From: Ulvibacterium sp965248315
Lineage (GTDB): Bacteria; Bacteroidota; Bacteroidia; Flavobacteriales; Flavobacteriaceae
Reading direction: 5' to 3'
Assembly: GCF_965248315.1 (NCBI RefSeq)
Contig: NZ_CBDFIX010000002.1
Location: 2,852,001 to 2,916,000 of the forward strand
Length of the DNA stretch: 64,000 nt
The notes beneath the pieces were generated by a model, which was not told the DNA's origin, made no database searches, and worked only from the letters and a program-made list of their open reading frames with translations. The translations under genes were made by a program, and so were the position numbers. Below, piece after piece: positions 44,713 through 53,138 of this stretch (position 1 is its first letter; every line of letters starts with the position of its first letter).

Positions 44713-45443
44713 TATCGCTTTCCGTACTTAAGTTGAACTACGACCCATAGTAAAAAGAATCCCGCAACGCTTATGAAATAAATGAAATCCCTACTATCCA
44801 GGACTCCCCTGGCCACACCTTCAAAATGGGATTTCATGCCCAATTCCCTGATAAATAGCCCCAGTTTACCGTTCGGGAATACAGTGGCGAGAGCTTCAAA
44901 ACCATAATACATTAAGAAACACAATACGGTTGAAAGAATAAAGGCGATAATCTGATTTTCGGTCAAGACCGAAGTAAACAAGCCAATGGCATTGTAAACG
45001 GCCGCCAAAAACAGAAGGCCCATATATGATCCATAAATCAATCCCATATCCAGATTTCCGATGGTAACACCCAGTTGTGAAATTGTATACACATAGAAGA
45101 AGGTGGGTAGTAAAATGGCCAATACCAAAACAAAGGTTCCAAGAAATTTTCCCATAACCAGTTGCCAATGGGTTATCGGTTTAATGAGTTGCAGTTCCAA
45201 TGTTCCCAATTTCTTTTCTTCTGAGAAACTTCGCATAGTCAGGGCCGGAATTAAGAACAAGAATATCCAAGGTGCCAAAAGAAAAAAGTTTCCTAAATCC
45301 GCAAAACCATATTCAAAAATATTGAAAGGGCCCTTGAATACCCATAGGAAAAGACCATTGAGCAAAAAGAACAATCCAATGACCATATAACCTATGGGAG
45401 AGGTAAAGAAAGATTGTATTTCTCTTTTAAAAATTGCCAACAT
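44712..45443 (-). CDS. gldF: gliding-motility ABC transporter permease GldF
   Basis: The 243-residue ABC-2 permease has the family start MLAIFKREIQSFFTSPIGYMVIGLFFLLNG and the coupling motif FSEEKKLGTLELQLIKPIT near 72. Five or more further helices end in a basic terminus. It lies upstream of gldG and forms the membrane part of the same transporter. Confidence 0.94.
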   Translation of the reverse strand: MLAIFKREIQSFFTSPIGYMVIGLFFLLNGLFLWVFKGPFNIFEYGFADLGNFFLLAPWIFLFLIPALTMRSFSEEKKLGTLELQLIKPITHWQLVMGKFLGTFVLVLAILLPTFFYVYTISQLGVTIGNLDMGLIYGSYMGLLFLAAVYNAIGLFTSVLTENQIIAFILSTVLCFLMYYGFEALATVFPNGKLGLFIRELGMKSHFEGVARGVLDSRDFIYFISVAGFFLLWVVVQLKYGKR

Positions 45444-45447
45444 ATAC

Positions 45448-45744
45448 CTAGTTTACCATATTCTTTTTGGAGATACTCCAAGCTTCCGGCCTTGCGTCAA
45501 AAAGGATCTTGGTCTTGCTCCAGGTTTCCCTAAAAAGATCAGATTTTCTATAGTCCTCCAAATATTTGGTATTTTCCCAGTGACTGTAGGTGAAAAATAT
45601 AGTGGGATTGTCGATATCCTGATAGAGTTCCAATAGTGAACAACCTTTAAAACTCTGTATTTTTTGTTGGGTCTCGGCAAAAATCCGTTCAAAACTAGCA
45701 ATATTTTCCTTTTTGAAAGTCAATTTTACAATACGTACCAACAT
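45448..45744 (-). CDS. ABM-domain (antibiotic biosynthesis monooxygenase-like) protein
   Basis: The 98-residue protein has the dimeric ferredoxin-like ABM fold: LVRIVKLTFKKENIASFERIF, GCSLLELYQDIDNP, FFTYSHWENTKYLEDY. Small proteins of this family degrade haem or quinones or have no known role; nothing here decides between them. It is packed between the SAM hydrolase (stop adjacent) and gldF (4 bases). Confidence 0.85.
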   Translation of the reverse strand: MLVRIVKLTFKKENIASFERIFAETQQKIQSFKGCSLLELYQDIDNPTIFFTYSHWENTKYLEDYRKSDLFRETWSKTKILFDARPEAWSISKKNMVN

Positions 45745-46575
45745 TTAGAGAAAATTAATGGTTACGGTATCCCTATAGTCCAATCCCAATAGGGTAGAAG
45801 CTCCGCCTACCGTGCTTAGGTTACTTTTATAAATGGCCAGCTCAATATAGCCTGAAGAATTGAAAATGGCCAGCAGGTCTCCAGCGCCTTTGCGCCTGTT
45901 TTTGTCAAGCTCAAAATTTATGATGTCACTATAATTTTCATGTATTTCCTTTAATCTTGTTGTTCTTGCCTGTATTTCAAAATCCCTTCCTTTCCTATAA
46001 CCCAAAAAAAACTTTTCGTGGATGTTCGTAACAACGTTCCCATAGTTGTCAATATAAATAACGCTACCGGTAATTCTTTTGCCATCCTCACTTGTTCTTG
46101 GCGAAAAATCCCTTAGTTCCTTGAGTTGATCAAACGGTTTACCCACTACCTCCAAGGTTCCTCCCCGTGCAATATGGCAAGCCACTTGGACCAAAATATC
46201 CCGGGTAGGAAAAGGCCCTGAAGTTATATTCGGCAAATGTATTTCCACTGCTTTTTCGGGTTTCATCTCGGAAGTGATAAGACCGATAACCCCAGTGTTG
46301 GCGGTTATAAAATAGTGCCCGTCCACCAAAACGGCAATGTGTTGATTTTCCTGTGTAGGTTCTGCGTCTACCCCAACAATATGTATGCTCCCTTCTGGAA
46401 AATGTTTATATGAATTCTCTAAGATATAGGCGCACTCATGAATATTGAAAGGGCTTATCTGGTGCGAAATATCAACAATTTGAGCATCGGGAAGCTCCTT
46501 ATAGATGGCACCTTTTAATGTGCCGGAAAAATGGTCTTTTAGTCCAAAATCTGTAGTAAGGGTAATGATTGCCAT
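45745..46575 (-). CDS. SAM hydrolase / SAM hydroxide adenosyltransferase family protein (DUF62)
   Basis: The 276-residue protein has the DUF62 signature: ITLTTDFGLKDHFSGTLKGAI at the N-terminus, IVDISHQISPFNI, GVDAEPTQE and a C-terminal domain with VIYIDNYGNVVTNI. These enzymes split S-adenosylmethionine with water to adenosine and methionine; relatives make halogenated adenosine. The length and residues are normal. It is the first gene of a minus-strand run that goes on through ABM, gldF and gldG, and is divergent from phoH. Confidence 0.9.
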   Translation of the reverse strand: MAIITLTTDFGLKDHFSGTLKGAIYKELPDAQIVDISHQISPFNIHECAYILENSYKHFPEGSIHIVGVDAEPTQENQHIAVLVDGHYFITANTGVIGLITSEMKPEKAVEIHLPNITSGPFPTRDILVQVACHIARGGTLEVVGKPFDQLKELRDFSPRTSEDGKRITGSVIYIDNYGNVVTNIHEKFFLGYRKGRDFEIQARTTRLKEIHENYSDIINFELDKNRRKGAGDLLAIFNSSGYIELAIYKSNLSTVGGASTLLGLDYRDTVTINFL

Positions 46576-46621
46576 GCAGCAATGTTGATATGTTTTTGGT
46601 TATGCAAACTGAAATTTTACT

Positions 46622-46629
46622 TAAGTTTG
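46622..46629 (+). promoter_or_regulatory. -7 promoter box upstream of phoH
   Basis: TAAGTTTG matches the Bacteroidota -7 consensus TAnnTTTG in the 132-base region between the divergent SAM hydrolase and phoH. A TTTTTGG at 46592-46598 might be the -33 partner, though the spacing is slightly long. Confidence 0.4.
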
Positions 46630-46707
46630 TTGAACAAAATTAAACAAAAAAACAGCCTAGCGAAATTATAATTTTCCTACCCTTAATTCTTTAAACACCA
46701 ATAATTT

Positions 46708-47661
46708 TTGAACGAACTTATCTTAGAACTTACCGAAATAAGCCCCAGAGAGTTTTTTGGGCGCCAAAATGAGAATATAGACATTTTAAAAAAGTATTTC
46801 CCACAGTTGAAAATTGTAGCTAGGGGCAATAAGATCAAGGTATACGGGGATGAAGAACGACTTGAGGAGTTTGATCGGCGCTTTGATATGCTGGCCACAC
46901 ACTTTGCGAAATACAACAAATTGGACGAGAACGTAATTGAAAGGGTGCTTACCAGCACCACAGAGGAAGATTATAGATCCTCCGATAAGAGTGGCGATGT
47001 ACTGGTACATGGCGTAAGTGGAAGACTCATCAAGGCACAGACCGCAAATCAACGTAAACTGGTAGATGCGGTAAATGCAAACGATATGGTCTTTGCTATT
47101 GGCCCGGCGGGAACTGGAAAAACATATACCGGAGTAGCATTGGCCGTAAAGGCACTGAAGGAAAAGCAGGTAAAGCGTATTATATTAACGAGGCCTGCCG
47201 TGGAGGCCGGAGAAAATCTGGGCTTTCTACCTGGAGATCTTAAGGAAAAGCTAGATCCTTATATGCAACCTTTGTATGATGCCCTACGGGATATGATTCC
47301 TTCGGAAAAGTTGGCACATTATATTGAAAACGGCACCATACAAATTGCACCCATGGCCTTTATGCGCGGCCGTACCCTGGACCATGCATTCGTAATTCTC
47401 GATGAGGCCCAGAATACCACGCATGCCCAGATGAAAATGTTCTTGACCCGAATGGGTAAAAGTGCCAAGTTTTTGATTACTGGCGATCCGGGACAGATAG
47501 ATTTGCCCCGAAGGGTGATTTCCGGTCTAAAGGAGGCCCTACTTATTCTTAAAAACGTAAAAGGGATAGAAATGATCTATCTGGACGATAAGGATGTTAT
47601 CCGACATAAATTGGTCAAAAAAGTAATTGATGCCTACAAGAACATAGAACATCAAAATTAA
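46708..47661 (+). CDS. phoH: PhoH-family ATPase
   Basis: The 317-residue protein has a KH-like N-terminal region and a PhoH ATPase core: Walker A GPAGTGKTYTGVALAV near 134, LTRPAVEAGENLGFLPGDL, MAFMRGRTLDHAFVILDEAQN (Walker B) and ITGDPGQIDLPR. PhoH-like proteins are RNA-linked ATPases related to YbeZ, which takes part in ribosome maturation. The start is a TTG at 46708; no ATG precedes the family N-terminus LILELTEISPREFFG. The gene ends 7 bases before purC, so the two are co-transcribed. Confidence 0.93.
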   Translation: MNELILELTEISPREFFGRQNENIDILKKYFPQLKIVARGNKIKVYGDEERLEEFDRRFDMLATHFAKYNKLDENVIERVLTSTTEEDYRSSDKSGDVLVHGVSGRLIKAQTANQRKLVDAVNANDMVFAIGPAGTGKTYTGVALAVKALKEKQVKRIILTRPAVEAGENLGFLPGDLKEKLDPYMQPLYDALRDMIPSEKLAHYIENGTIQIAPMAFMRGRTLDHAFVILDEAQNTTHAQMKMFLTRMGKSAKFLITGDPGQIDLPRRVISGLKEALLILKNVKGIEMIYLDDKDVIRHKLVKKVIDAYKNIEHQN

Positions 47662-47668
47662 TAGGGAT

Positions 47669-48622
47669 ATGGGCAACACAATTACGACCACCAATTTCAA
47701 TTTTCCACGTCAACAAAGTATCTACAAGGGAAAGGTCCGTGAGGTGTACGCACTGGAAGGGGACCTATTAATTATGGTGGCCACTGACCGACTTTCGGCC
47801 TTTGATGTAGTTATGCCCAAGGGCATTCCCTATAAAGGCCAAATCTTGAATCAGATAGCAACCAAAATGATGGAGGCCACGCAGGACATCGTTCCGAATT
47901 GGTTGTTGGCCAGTCCTGATCCGAATGTAGCTGTGGGCCACGCCTGTGAACCCTTTAAAGTTGAAATGGTTATTCGAGGTTATCTTTCAGGTCATGCGGC
48001 AAGGGAATACAAAAAAGGGAAGCGCGTCCTCTGCGGAGTGCCTATGCCTGAGGGTATGCAAGAAAACGACAAATTTCCGGAACCTATAATCACTCCGGCT
48101 ACAAAGGCCGAAAAAGGAGATCACGATGAAGATATTTCCCGAGAGGATATCTTAAAACGGAGAATTGTTGGTGAAGAGGATTATTTGGTTCTTGAAAAAT
48201 ATACCAGGGCGTTGTTCCAGCGGGGTACTGAAATTGCAGCCGGAAGAGGACTTTTGTTGGTAGATACCAAATACGAATTTGGAAAGACCAAGGAAGGAGA
48301 AATCGTTCTGATCGATGAAATCCACACGCCGGACTCGTCGCGCTACTTTTATACTGAAGGATATCAAGAACGGCAGGATAGGGGAGAACCCCAAAAACAA
48401 TTGTCCAAGGAATTTGTCCGCCAATGGTTGATACAGAATGGTTTTCAGGGATTGGAAGGGCAGGTCGTTCCTGAAATGACGGATGAATACATTCAAACAG
48501 TATCCGAGCGATATATTGAATTGTATGAAAATATTACGGGCGAGACTTTTGTAAAAGCGGATATAGAGAATATTCAGGAGCGGATAGAAAAAAATGTCTT
48601 GGAATACCTTAACAATCCTTAA
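47669..48622 (+). CDS. purC: phosphoribosylaminoimidazole-succinocarboxamide synthase
   Basis: The 317-residue enzyme joins aspartate to CAIR in purine synthesis. It is the longer SAICAR synthase form: YKGKVREVYAL near 17, ATDRLSAFDVVMP, VEMVIRGYLSGHAAREYK near 98, ITPATKAEKGDHDEDIS near 145, and LIDEIHTPDSSRYF. A C-terminal extension follows, ending EYLNNP. It is co-transcribed with phoH and converges on the exonuclease gene with one base between. Confidence 0.96.
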   Translation: MGNTITTTNFNFPRQQSIYKGKVREVYALEGDLLIMVATDRLSAFDVVMPKGIPYKGQILNQIATKMMEATQDIVPNWLLASPDPNVAVGHACEPFKVEMVIRGYLSGHAAREYKKGKRVLCGVPMPEGMQENDKFPEPIITPATKAEKGDHDEDISREDILKRRIVGEEDYLVLEKYTRALFQRGTEIAAGRGLLLVDTKYEFGKTKEGEIVLIDEIHTPDSSRYFYTEGYQERQDRGEPQKQLSKEFVRQWLIQNGFQGLEGQVVPEMTDEYIQTVSERYIELYENITGETFVKADIENIQERIEKNVLEYLNNP

Positions 48623-48623
48623 T

Positions 48624-49283
48624 CTATTTTAATAACCATTTTAAGGTTACCTCTCTTTTCTCCCGCAGTTTTGCCATTATTTTAAGAAAGGCGATAGCTG
48701 TGATATAAGCATCGCCCAAAGCTGTATGGCGATCCTTTTTTGAGATATTGAATTTATCGGCTAATTCGTCTAGGGTGTAGTTTTCCTGTTGCTGTAATAG
48801 ATTGGATCGTAAACGTGTTTTTTTATATAAGGTAGCCGTATCTAAATAGCGGTTTTTTAAATCAGGTAAATCCAATCGCTGTAGGGCGGCATTGATCATA
48901 TGTATATCGAACAGGGCATGATGGGCTATTATAACCGCATTTCCCAAAAATGCCAAAAACCTTTGTAATGCCTCTTCTTCCGGAATGGTATCATTTCTTC
49001 CCTCTTTACGGATACCATGTATTTTAACTGTTTCTTCGGAATAAACCTCTTGTTCCAGATAGGCCGAAAAACTATCGGCAAGGCTAATTTTTGCGTTTTG
49101 TAGTGTTAAGGCCCCAATGGATAGGATACGGTCTTTCGCATAATCAAAACCGGTAGTTTCAGTATCCAATACCACAAAGCGGACTTCCTGCAGATTTTCC
49201 GTTGGCTTTTTTTGGAACAAAGTTTCGTATTCCTTCCAGAACATAGGCAAATCGCTTCTTCTTTTTTTATTAAAAAGACCCAT
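48624..49283 (-). CDS. DnaQ-like 3'-5' exonuclease
   Basis: The 219-residue protein has the DEDD exonuclease motifs: FVVLDTETTGFDY near 31 (Exo I), AHHALFDIHMINAAL (Exo II) and KDRHTALGDAYITAIAF (Exo III). It resembles the polymerase III epsilon-type proteins that follow CBS-containing nucleotidyltransferases in many Bacteroidota. It shares one base with the upstream DUF294 gene, so the two proteins are made together. Confidence 0.9.
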   Translation of the reverse strand: MGLFNKKRRSDLPMFWKEYETLFQKKPTENLQEVRFVVLDTETTGFDYAKDRILSIGALTLQNAKISLADSFSAYLEQEVYSEETVKIHGIRKEGRNDTIPEEEALQRFLAFLGNAVIIAHHALFDIHMINAALQRLDLPDLKNRYLDTATLYKKTRLRSNLLQQQENYTLDELADKFNISKKDRHTALGDAYITAIAFLKIMAKLREKREVTLKWLLK

Positions 49284-51202
49284 TACCCCAATAAATTAGA
49301 TACCTTAAAGCGAACGGAAAGCAATTCCTGTACTTCCTTTATGGTCTTAAAAGTTCGTTTCAACTTTATCTTTTCTTCTTTGTTCAATTTTTCCAAGGCA
49401 ATATACCTACCGGAGTCATGATGCAATAACCCTTGTTTTGTCCTAAACTTCAAAAGCGCCTTGGTCGCGTAGGAACAGGCCAAATAAAACTCTTTGTTTT
49501 TAGGTTCCAGTTCCGCTAATTTTTCATAACGTTCCCAAGTATTACTTATCGCTTTGACGGAATGGGACAAAATAAGCACCCGTGCTGCATCGATAAGGGG
49601 CATCAATGCCCTCCGTTTTAGATCGAAGAAATCCTTGTGTGCTCCGTCCTGTTCCACCAAAAATTGACGGAAAAACCCAGTCGGACTTGGGTTTTGCAAT
49701 GCACCGCTAGCCAGATGCAGAAAGAAAATGGGATATTTTTCCATGCATTGGAAAATATGCTTGGATAGCTCATTTACTATTTCCTTATCCCCATAAGAAA
49801 CATTGTAATCAAAAAATATAGAGGACATGAGCACTTCGTCCGGCCCTGGATTGATGATCCAGTGGGACACTTTATCTTTCCATTCCTGCTGGCTAAGGCA
49901 CCATTTGGGGTTCGACGCCATCATTTCTGCGGGGCAGTAGTCGAAGCCAATTATCTTAAGGCCATGAGTAATATGTTTGGCTAGGGTCAAGAAATAATTG
50001 GTGACTTTGGGCAACTGGTTTTCCGCCACATCTTCAAAGAGTAGGGCGTTGTCCTGATCGGTGTGCAACAGTTGTTCGCTACGTCCCTGGCTGCCTATGG
50101 ACAACCATGCAAATTTGGCTGGTGGCGGTTTTCTCATTTTCTTTAATGAGATGGCAATAACCTGTTTTATACAGGTGTCATTGAGTTCGGAAATTATTTT
50201 GGCTGTTAGTCCCATGGGAATATTTTGATCTAAATATCCCTGTAAAAGATGTTGAATACTTTTTCGTAGCGGCTTTATCTGTTTGTATTTGTTTGCGCGT
50301 TTGATCGCCTTCACCAATACGGCAGGATTGTCCCCTAGGGATACCATCACATCATGCTTGGAAAGAATACCTACGGCTTTGGTATGGGGCGTCCCATCAC
50401 GGGTAAGCACCAAGTGACTGATATTGCTTTTCATCATGGCCATTTGGGCTTGGGTTACGGTCATTTTTCTGGGATAGGTAATCACGGGCCGGGACATTAT
50501 TTTTGATGCAGGAGTGTTTATAGGAAAGAGGCCTGTAACAATTTTATTTCTCAAATCCTTGTCCGTAATAATGCCGATAGGTAGCTCATCTTCAATTACT
50601 AATATGGATCCGATCCTATGCTTGGTCATAGTTTCAGCTACTTGTTTCATGCTAGTATTGGCGGTACAACTCACCAATTTTTTGGAATAATTTACAGGTT
50701 GTAGGTCCAACAACTTTACCTCAGGGTTTATGCTTTGGGCATTTTCGTTCCCGTAGAGTTTTCCCCTATGTACTTTGGAGTAGGGGTTACGGGTATTGGA
50801 CGCAAAGCTTTCGATAAGAAAATTTCCCACCTCCTCATTTTCCTTGGCATAGGGCTTAAATATGGCGATCGGGATGCCGTATAAGATGCTTTCCTCATGG
50901 GCCCGGGCCTCCAATTTGTAGTTTTCATGGGCCATTAGGGGCCGAAGACCAAAAACATCCCCCTCATCACAAATGTCCACAATTTCATTATTGGCAGTTT
51001 TTCGAAGGGCAACGGCCCCTTCATGGACGATATAAAAAAAATCATGGGGGGGTTCGTCCTCGGAAAAGACCAAACCACCTTTTTCATAATATACAATGTA
51101 TACCTGTTGGGAGAGCGCATCCAATTGCGATTTTTCCAATGCATTGAAAGGGGGGAAGTTTTGGAGAAAATCGGCCACCCTTTCAGAGATGGTATTTTTC
51201 AT
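49283..51202 (-). CDS. cNMP-binding / CBS / DUF294 nucleotidyltransferase protein
   Basis: The 639-residue protein has an N-terminal cyclic-nucleotide-binding-like domain (YYEKGGLVFSEDEPPHDFFYI near 33). A tandem CBS pair follows at about 170-290 (KHRIGSILVIEDELPIGIITDKDL, MSRPVITYP). The DUF294 nucleotidyltransferase domain comes next (WLSIGSQGRSEQLLHTDQDN near 371), then DUF294_C. The G-S-x-G-R-x-E and D-x-D motifs fit nucleotidyl transfer, as in GlnD relatives. The target protein is unknown. Coupling with the exonuclease at its 3' end is common in this phylum. Confidence 0.9.
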   Translation of the reverse strand: MKNTISERVADFLQNFPPFNALEKSQLDALSQQVYIVYYEKGGLVFSEDEPPHDFFYIVHEGAVALRKTANNEIVDICDEGDVFGLRPLMAHENYKLEARAHEESILYGIPIAIFKPYAKENEEVGNFLIESFASNTRNPYSKVHRGKLYGNENAQSINPEVKLLDLQPVNYSKKLVSCTANTSMKQVAETMTKHRIGSILVIEDELPIGIITDKDLRNKIVTGLFPINTPASKIMSRPVITYPRKMTVTQAQMAMMKSNISHLVLTRDGTPHTKAVGILSKHDVMVSLGDNPAVLVKAIKRANKYKQIKPLRKSIQHLLQGYLDQNIPMGLTAKIISELNDTCIKQVIAISLKKMRKPPPAKFAWLSIGSQGRSEQLLHTDQDNALLFEDVAENQLPKVTNYFLTLAKHITHGLKIIGFDYCPAEMMASNPKWCLSQQEWKDKVSHWIINPGPDEVLMSSIFFDYNVSYGDKEIVNELSKHIFQCMEKYPIFFLHLASGALQNPSPTGFFRQFLVEQDGAHKDFFDLKRRALMPLIDAARVLILSHSVKAISNTWERYEKLAELEPKNKEFYLACSYATKALLKFRTKQGLLHHDSGRYIALEKLNKEEKIKLKRTFKTIKEVQELLSVRFKVSNLLG

Positions 51203-51895
51203 ACCGAAGTTTTACAGCTAAAGTTACTCCATGATCCGGAAAGAAAAGCAAAAAGACCACAAATTATGGTTTGGATGATATCAATGGATTTGGTGATGCG
51301 GCACAGAAAATATAAGAACAGACATTAGCATATGGTTTAATACGGGTAAGGTATAGAGTGTATTTCATCGAAATAATTCGACAATAATTCAGTTTGTAGA
51401 ATAAAATCTACATTTATTACAATAAACCTTAGAAAACACAGTTAAATAGAGACGAAAAGAATCAAAACCATATATCAATTTAACTTATTTTCTATGAAAA
51501 CTTCCCCCAGCCATATGGCTTCAAAAGCCATATTCAGATGTCTGTTTAGGCCAGACTTTTTTGTTCGACCATTCAGATGCTTTCCTATATGATTCCATAA
51601 TTACTGATTGAAAAACTCATATAGTCAATCCCCCCAGGAGATGTTCTTCATCGGGATTACTGGGTGTCAATTACCATACCGGTTATGGTAAATGACCTCT
51701 CCGGTAAGAAAGGCTTTTTGGCCTAACAGGCTCAGGGGTAACGGCTTTGTGCGTTGCGTGAAACATGCCGATCCAGGACTAGGGCATAACCCTAAAAATG
51801 GAAATCGTGGGGTCCTATCCCCAACGGAAAAAATAATCAAGAAACATTCAGATAATACAATAAACCAAATGAAATCAATCGTAAAAATTATAAAA
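51203..51895 (+). other. non-coding leader with hairpins ahead of the RHS cassette
   Basis: These 693 bases hold no supported gene. About 51660-51860, just ahead of the LamG gene, are unusually GC-rich for an intergenic region and hold several short hairpins. The clearest is a perfect 8-bp stem TTACCATA/TATGGTAA (51671-51678, 51684-51691). Others include TGGGG/CCCCA around 51808-51823 and AGGC/GCCT near 51720. A structured 5' leader, perhaps a riboswitch or a target of RNA regulation, is possible. No known class was recognised. Confidence 0.4.
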
Positions 51896-53122
51896 ATGAA
51901 AAAGATAGACCTATTCACCATTTCATCCCTTGTCCTGTTGTTCCATGCGAGTTTAATGGCCCAGACCACGGAGTATTCCAGTTTCCTGAACGGTCTGGTT
52001 TCCGCATATGCGTTGGAAAGCACCACGGAAGTGACCGATGAATTGGGTGCCAACAACGGTAGCATAAACGGCGCAACCCTAGTGGAAGGCAATATAGGAA
52101 ATGCCCTAAACTTTGAAGGTTCCCAGGCGACCATGGCGGTAATCCCCAGTTCCCCGAGCCTAGATCTTGATGGAACGGAGACGACCTTTATGGTAGATAT
52201 TTATCCGACCGCCAATGGACAATCCAGGGTAAGTGTAATACTGCAGAAGGGATGGGGACACATCGGGGACAATGTTTACTCGGTATCCTATAACAGGGAA
52301 AATGAGATAAGGTTCAGGAACTATATCGATGGTGTCCGCAGGGATTTTACTAGTACAACGACCGCTCCCCTGAACACTTGGTCAAGGATCATCTGTGTCT
52401 GGAAATCAGGGGAGCAGAGAGTTATCCGGATAAATTCCGCGATCGATGTAGAGGAAACGATTTATACGGGCACACATAGTGTTAGCCCAAGTAAGGATGT
52501 CACCATTGGTTCCTATGATGTGCCCACCCCTTCCGAAACACGCAGTTTTGTGGGCAGGATTGATAATGTAATGATCTGGAACCGGGCCTTGACAACAGAG
52601 GAACAAGATATCCTGATAAACGAAAACCTGGGCTTCCCGGATTTTAATGTTGCCCCAGACCCAGATACGGATTCAGATTCGGATACGGAAACAGATTTGG
52701 ATCAAGATCCGGACAGCGGTTTGGAATCCAGTGTTTGGTCTACCAATGGCGACACCGCTTATTACACGGGTGGAAATGTGGCCGTGGGCGTTGCTACTGT
52801 ACCTGACGGCTACGAAATGGCCATAGAAGGTAAATTGATTACCGAAGAGGTCAAGGTGCAGCCCAGTGGTGACTGGCCCGATTATGTCCTTGCCAAAGGC
52901 TATGATCTACCCACTTTGGAAGAGGTGGAGAATTTCATCAAGAAAAAGGGCCATCTCATCCATATTCCTCCGGCAGCTGAGGTAGAGGCCAACGGCATCC
53001 AACTTGGTGAGATGAACAAGCTGCTCTTGGAGAAGATCGAGGAGCTGACACTTTATATACTGGAACAGGAGAAACGGATCTTAAGATTGGAACACATCGG
53101 TTCAATTCAACAAAAGAAATAA
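51896..53122 (+). CDS. secreted LamG-domain protein with fibre-type C-terminal tail
   Basis: The product of about 408 residues has a signal peptide (LFTISSLVLLFHASLMAQ). A LamG-like jelly roll covers about 30-240 (LVSAYALESTTEVTDELGANNGSING, VGRIDNVMIWNRALTTEEQD). An Asp-rich linker (DPDTDSDSDTETDLDQDPD) follows, then a tail domain found in Bacteroidota fibre-like proteins (YEMAIEGKLITEEVKVQPS, LPTLEEVENFIKKKGHLI) and a coiled coil with IEELTLYILEQEKRI. The ATG at 51896 is chosen because the longer frames lack a signal peptide. It precedes the YD-repeat gene by 16 bases. Confidence 0.78.
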   Translation: MKKIDLFTISSLVLLFHASLMAQTTEYSSFLNGLVSAYALESTTEVTDELGANNGSINGATLVEGNIGNALNFEGSQATMAVIPSSPSLDLDGTETTFMVDIYPTANGQSRVSVILQKGWGHIGDNVYSVSYNRENEIRFRNYIDGVRRDFTSTTTAPLNTWSRIICVWKSGEQRVIRINSAIDVEETIYTGTHSVSPSKDVTIGSYDVPTPSETRSFVGRIDNVMIWNRALTTEEQDILINENLGFPDFNVAPDPDTDSDSDTETDLDQDPDSGLESSVWSTNGDTAYYTGGNVAVGVATVPDGYEMAIEGKLITEEVKVQPSGDWPDYVLAKGYDLPTLEEVENFIKKKGHLIHIPPAAEVEANGIQLGEMNKLLLEKIEELTLYILEQEKRILRLEHIGSIQQKK

Positions 53123-53138
53123 AAAAACGAGTAAAATC

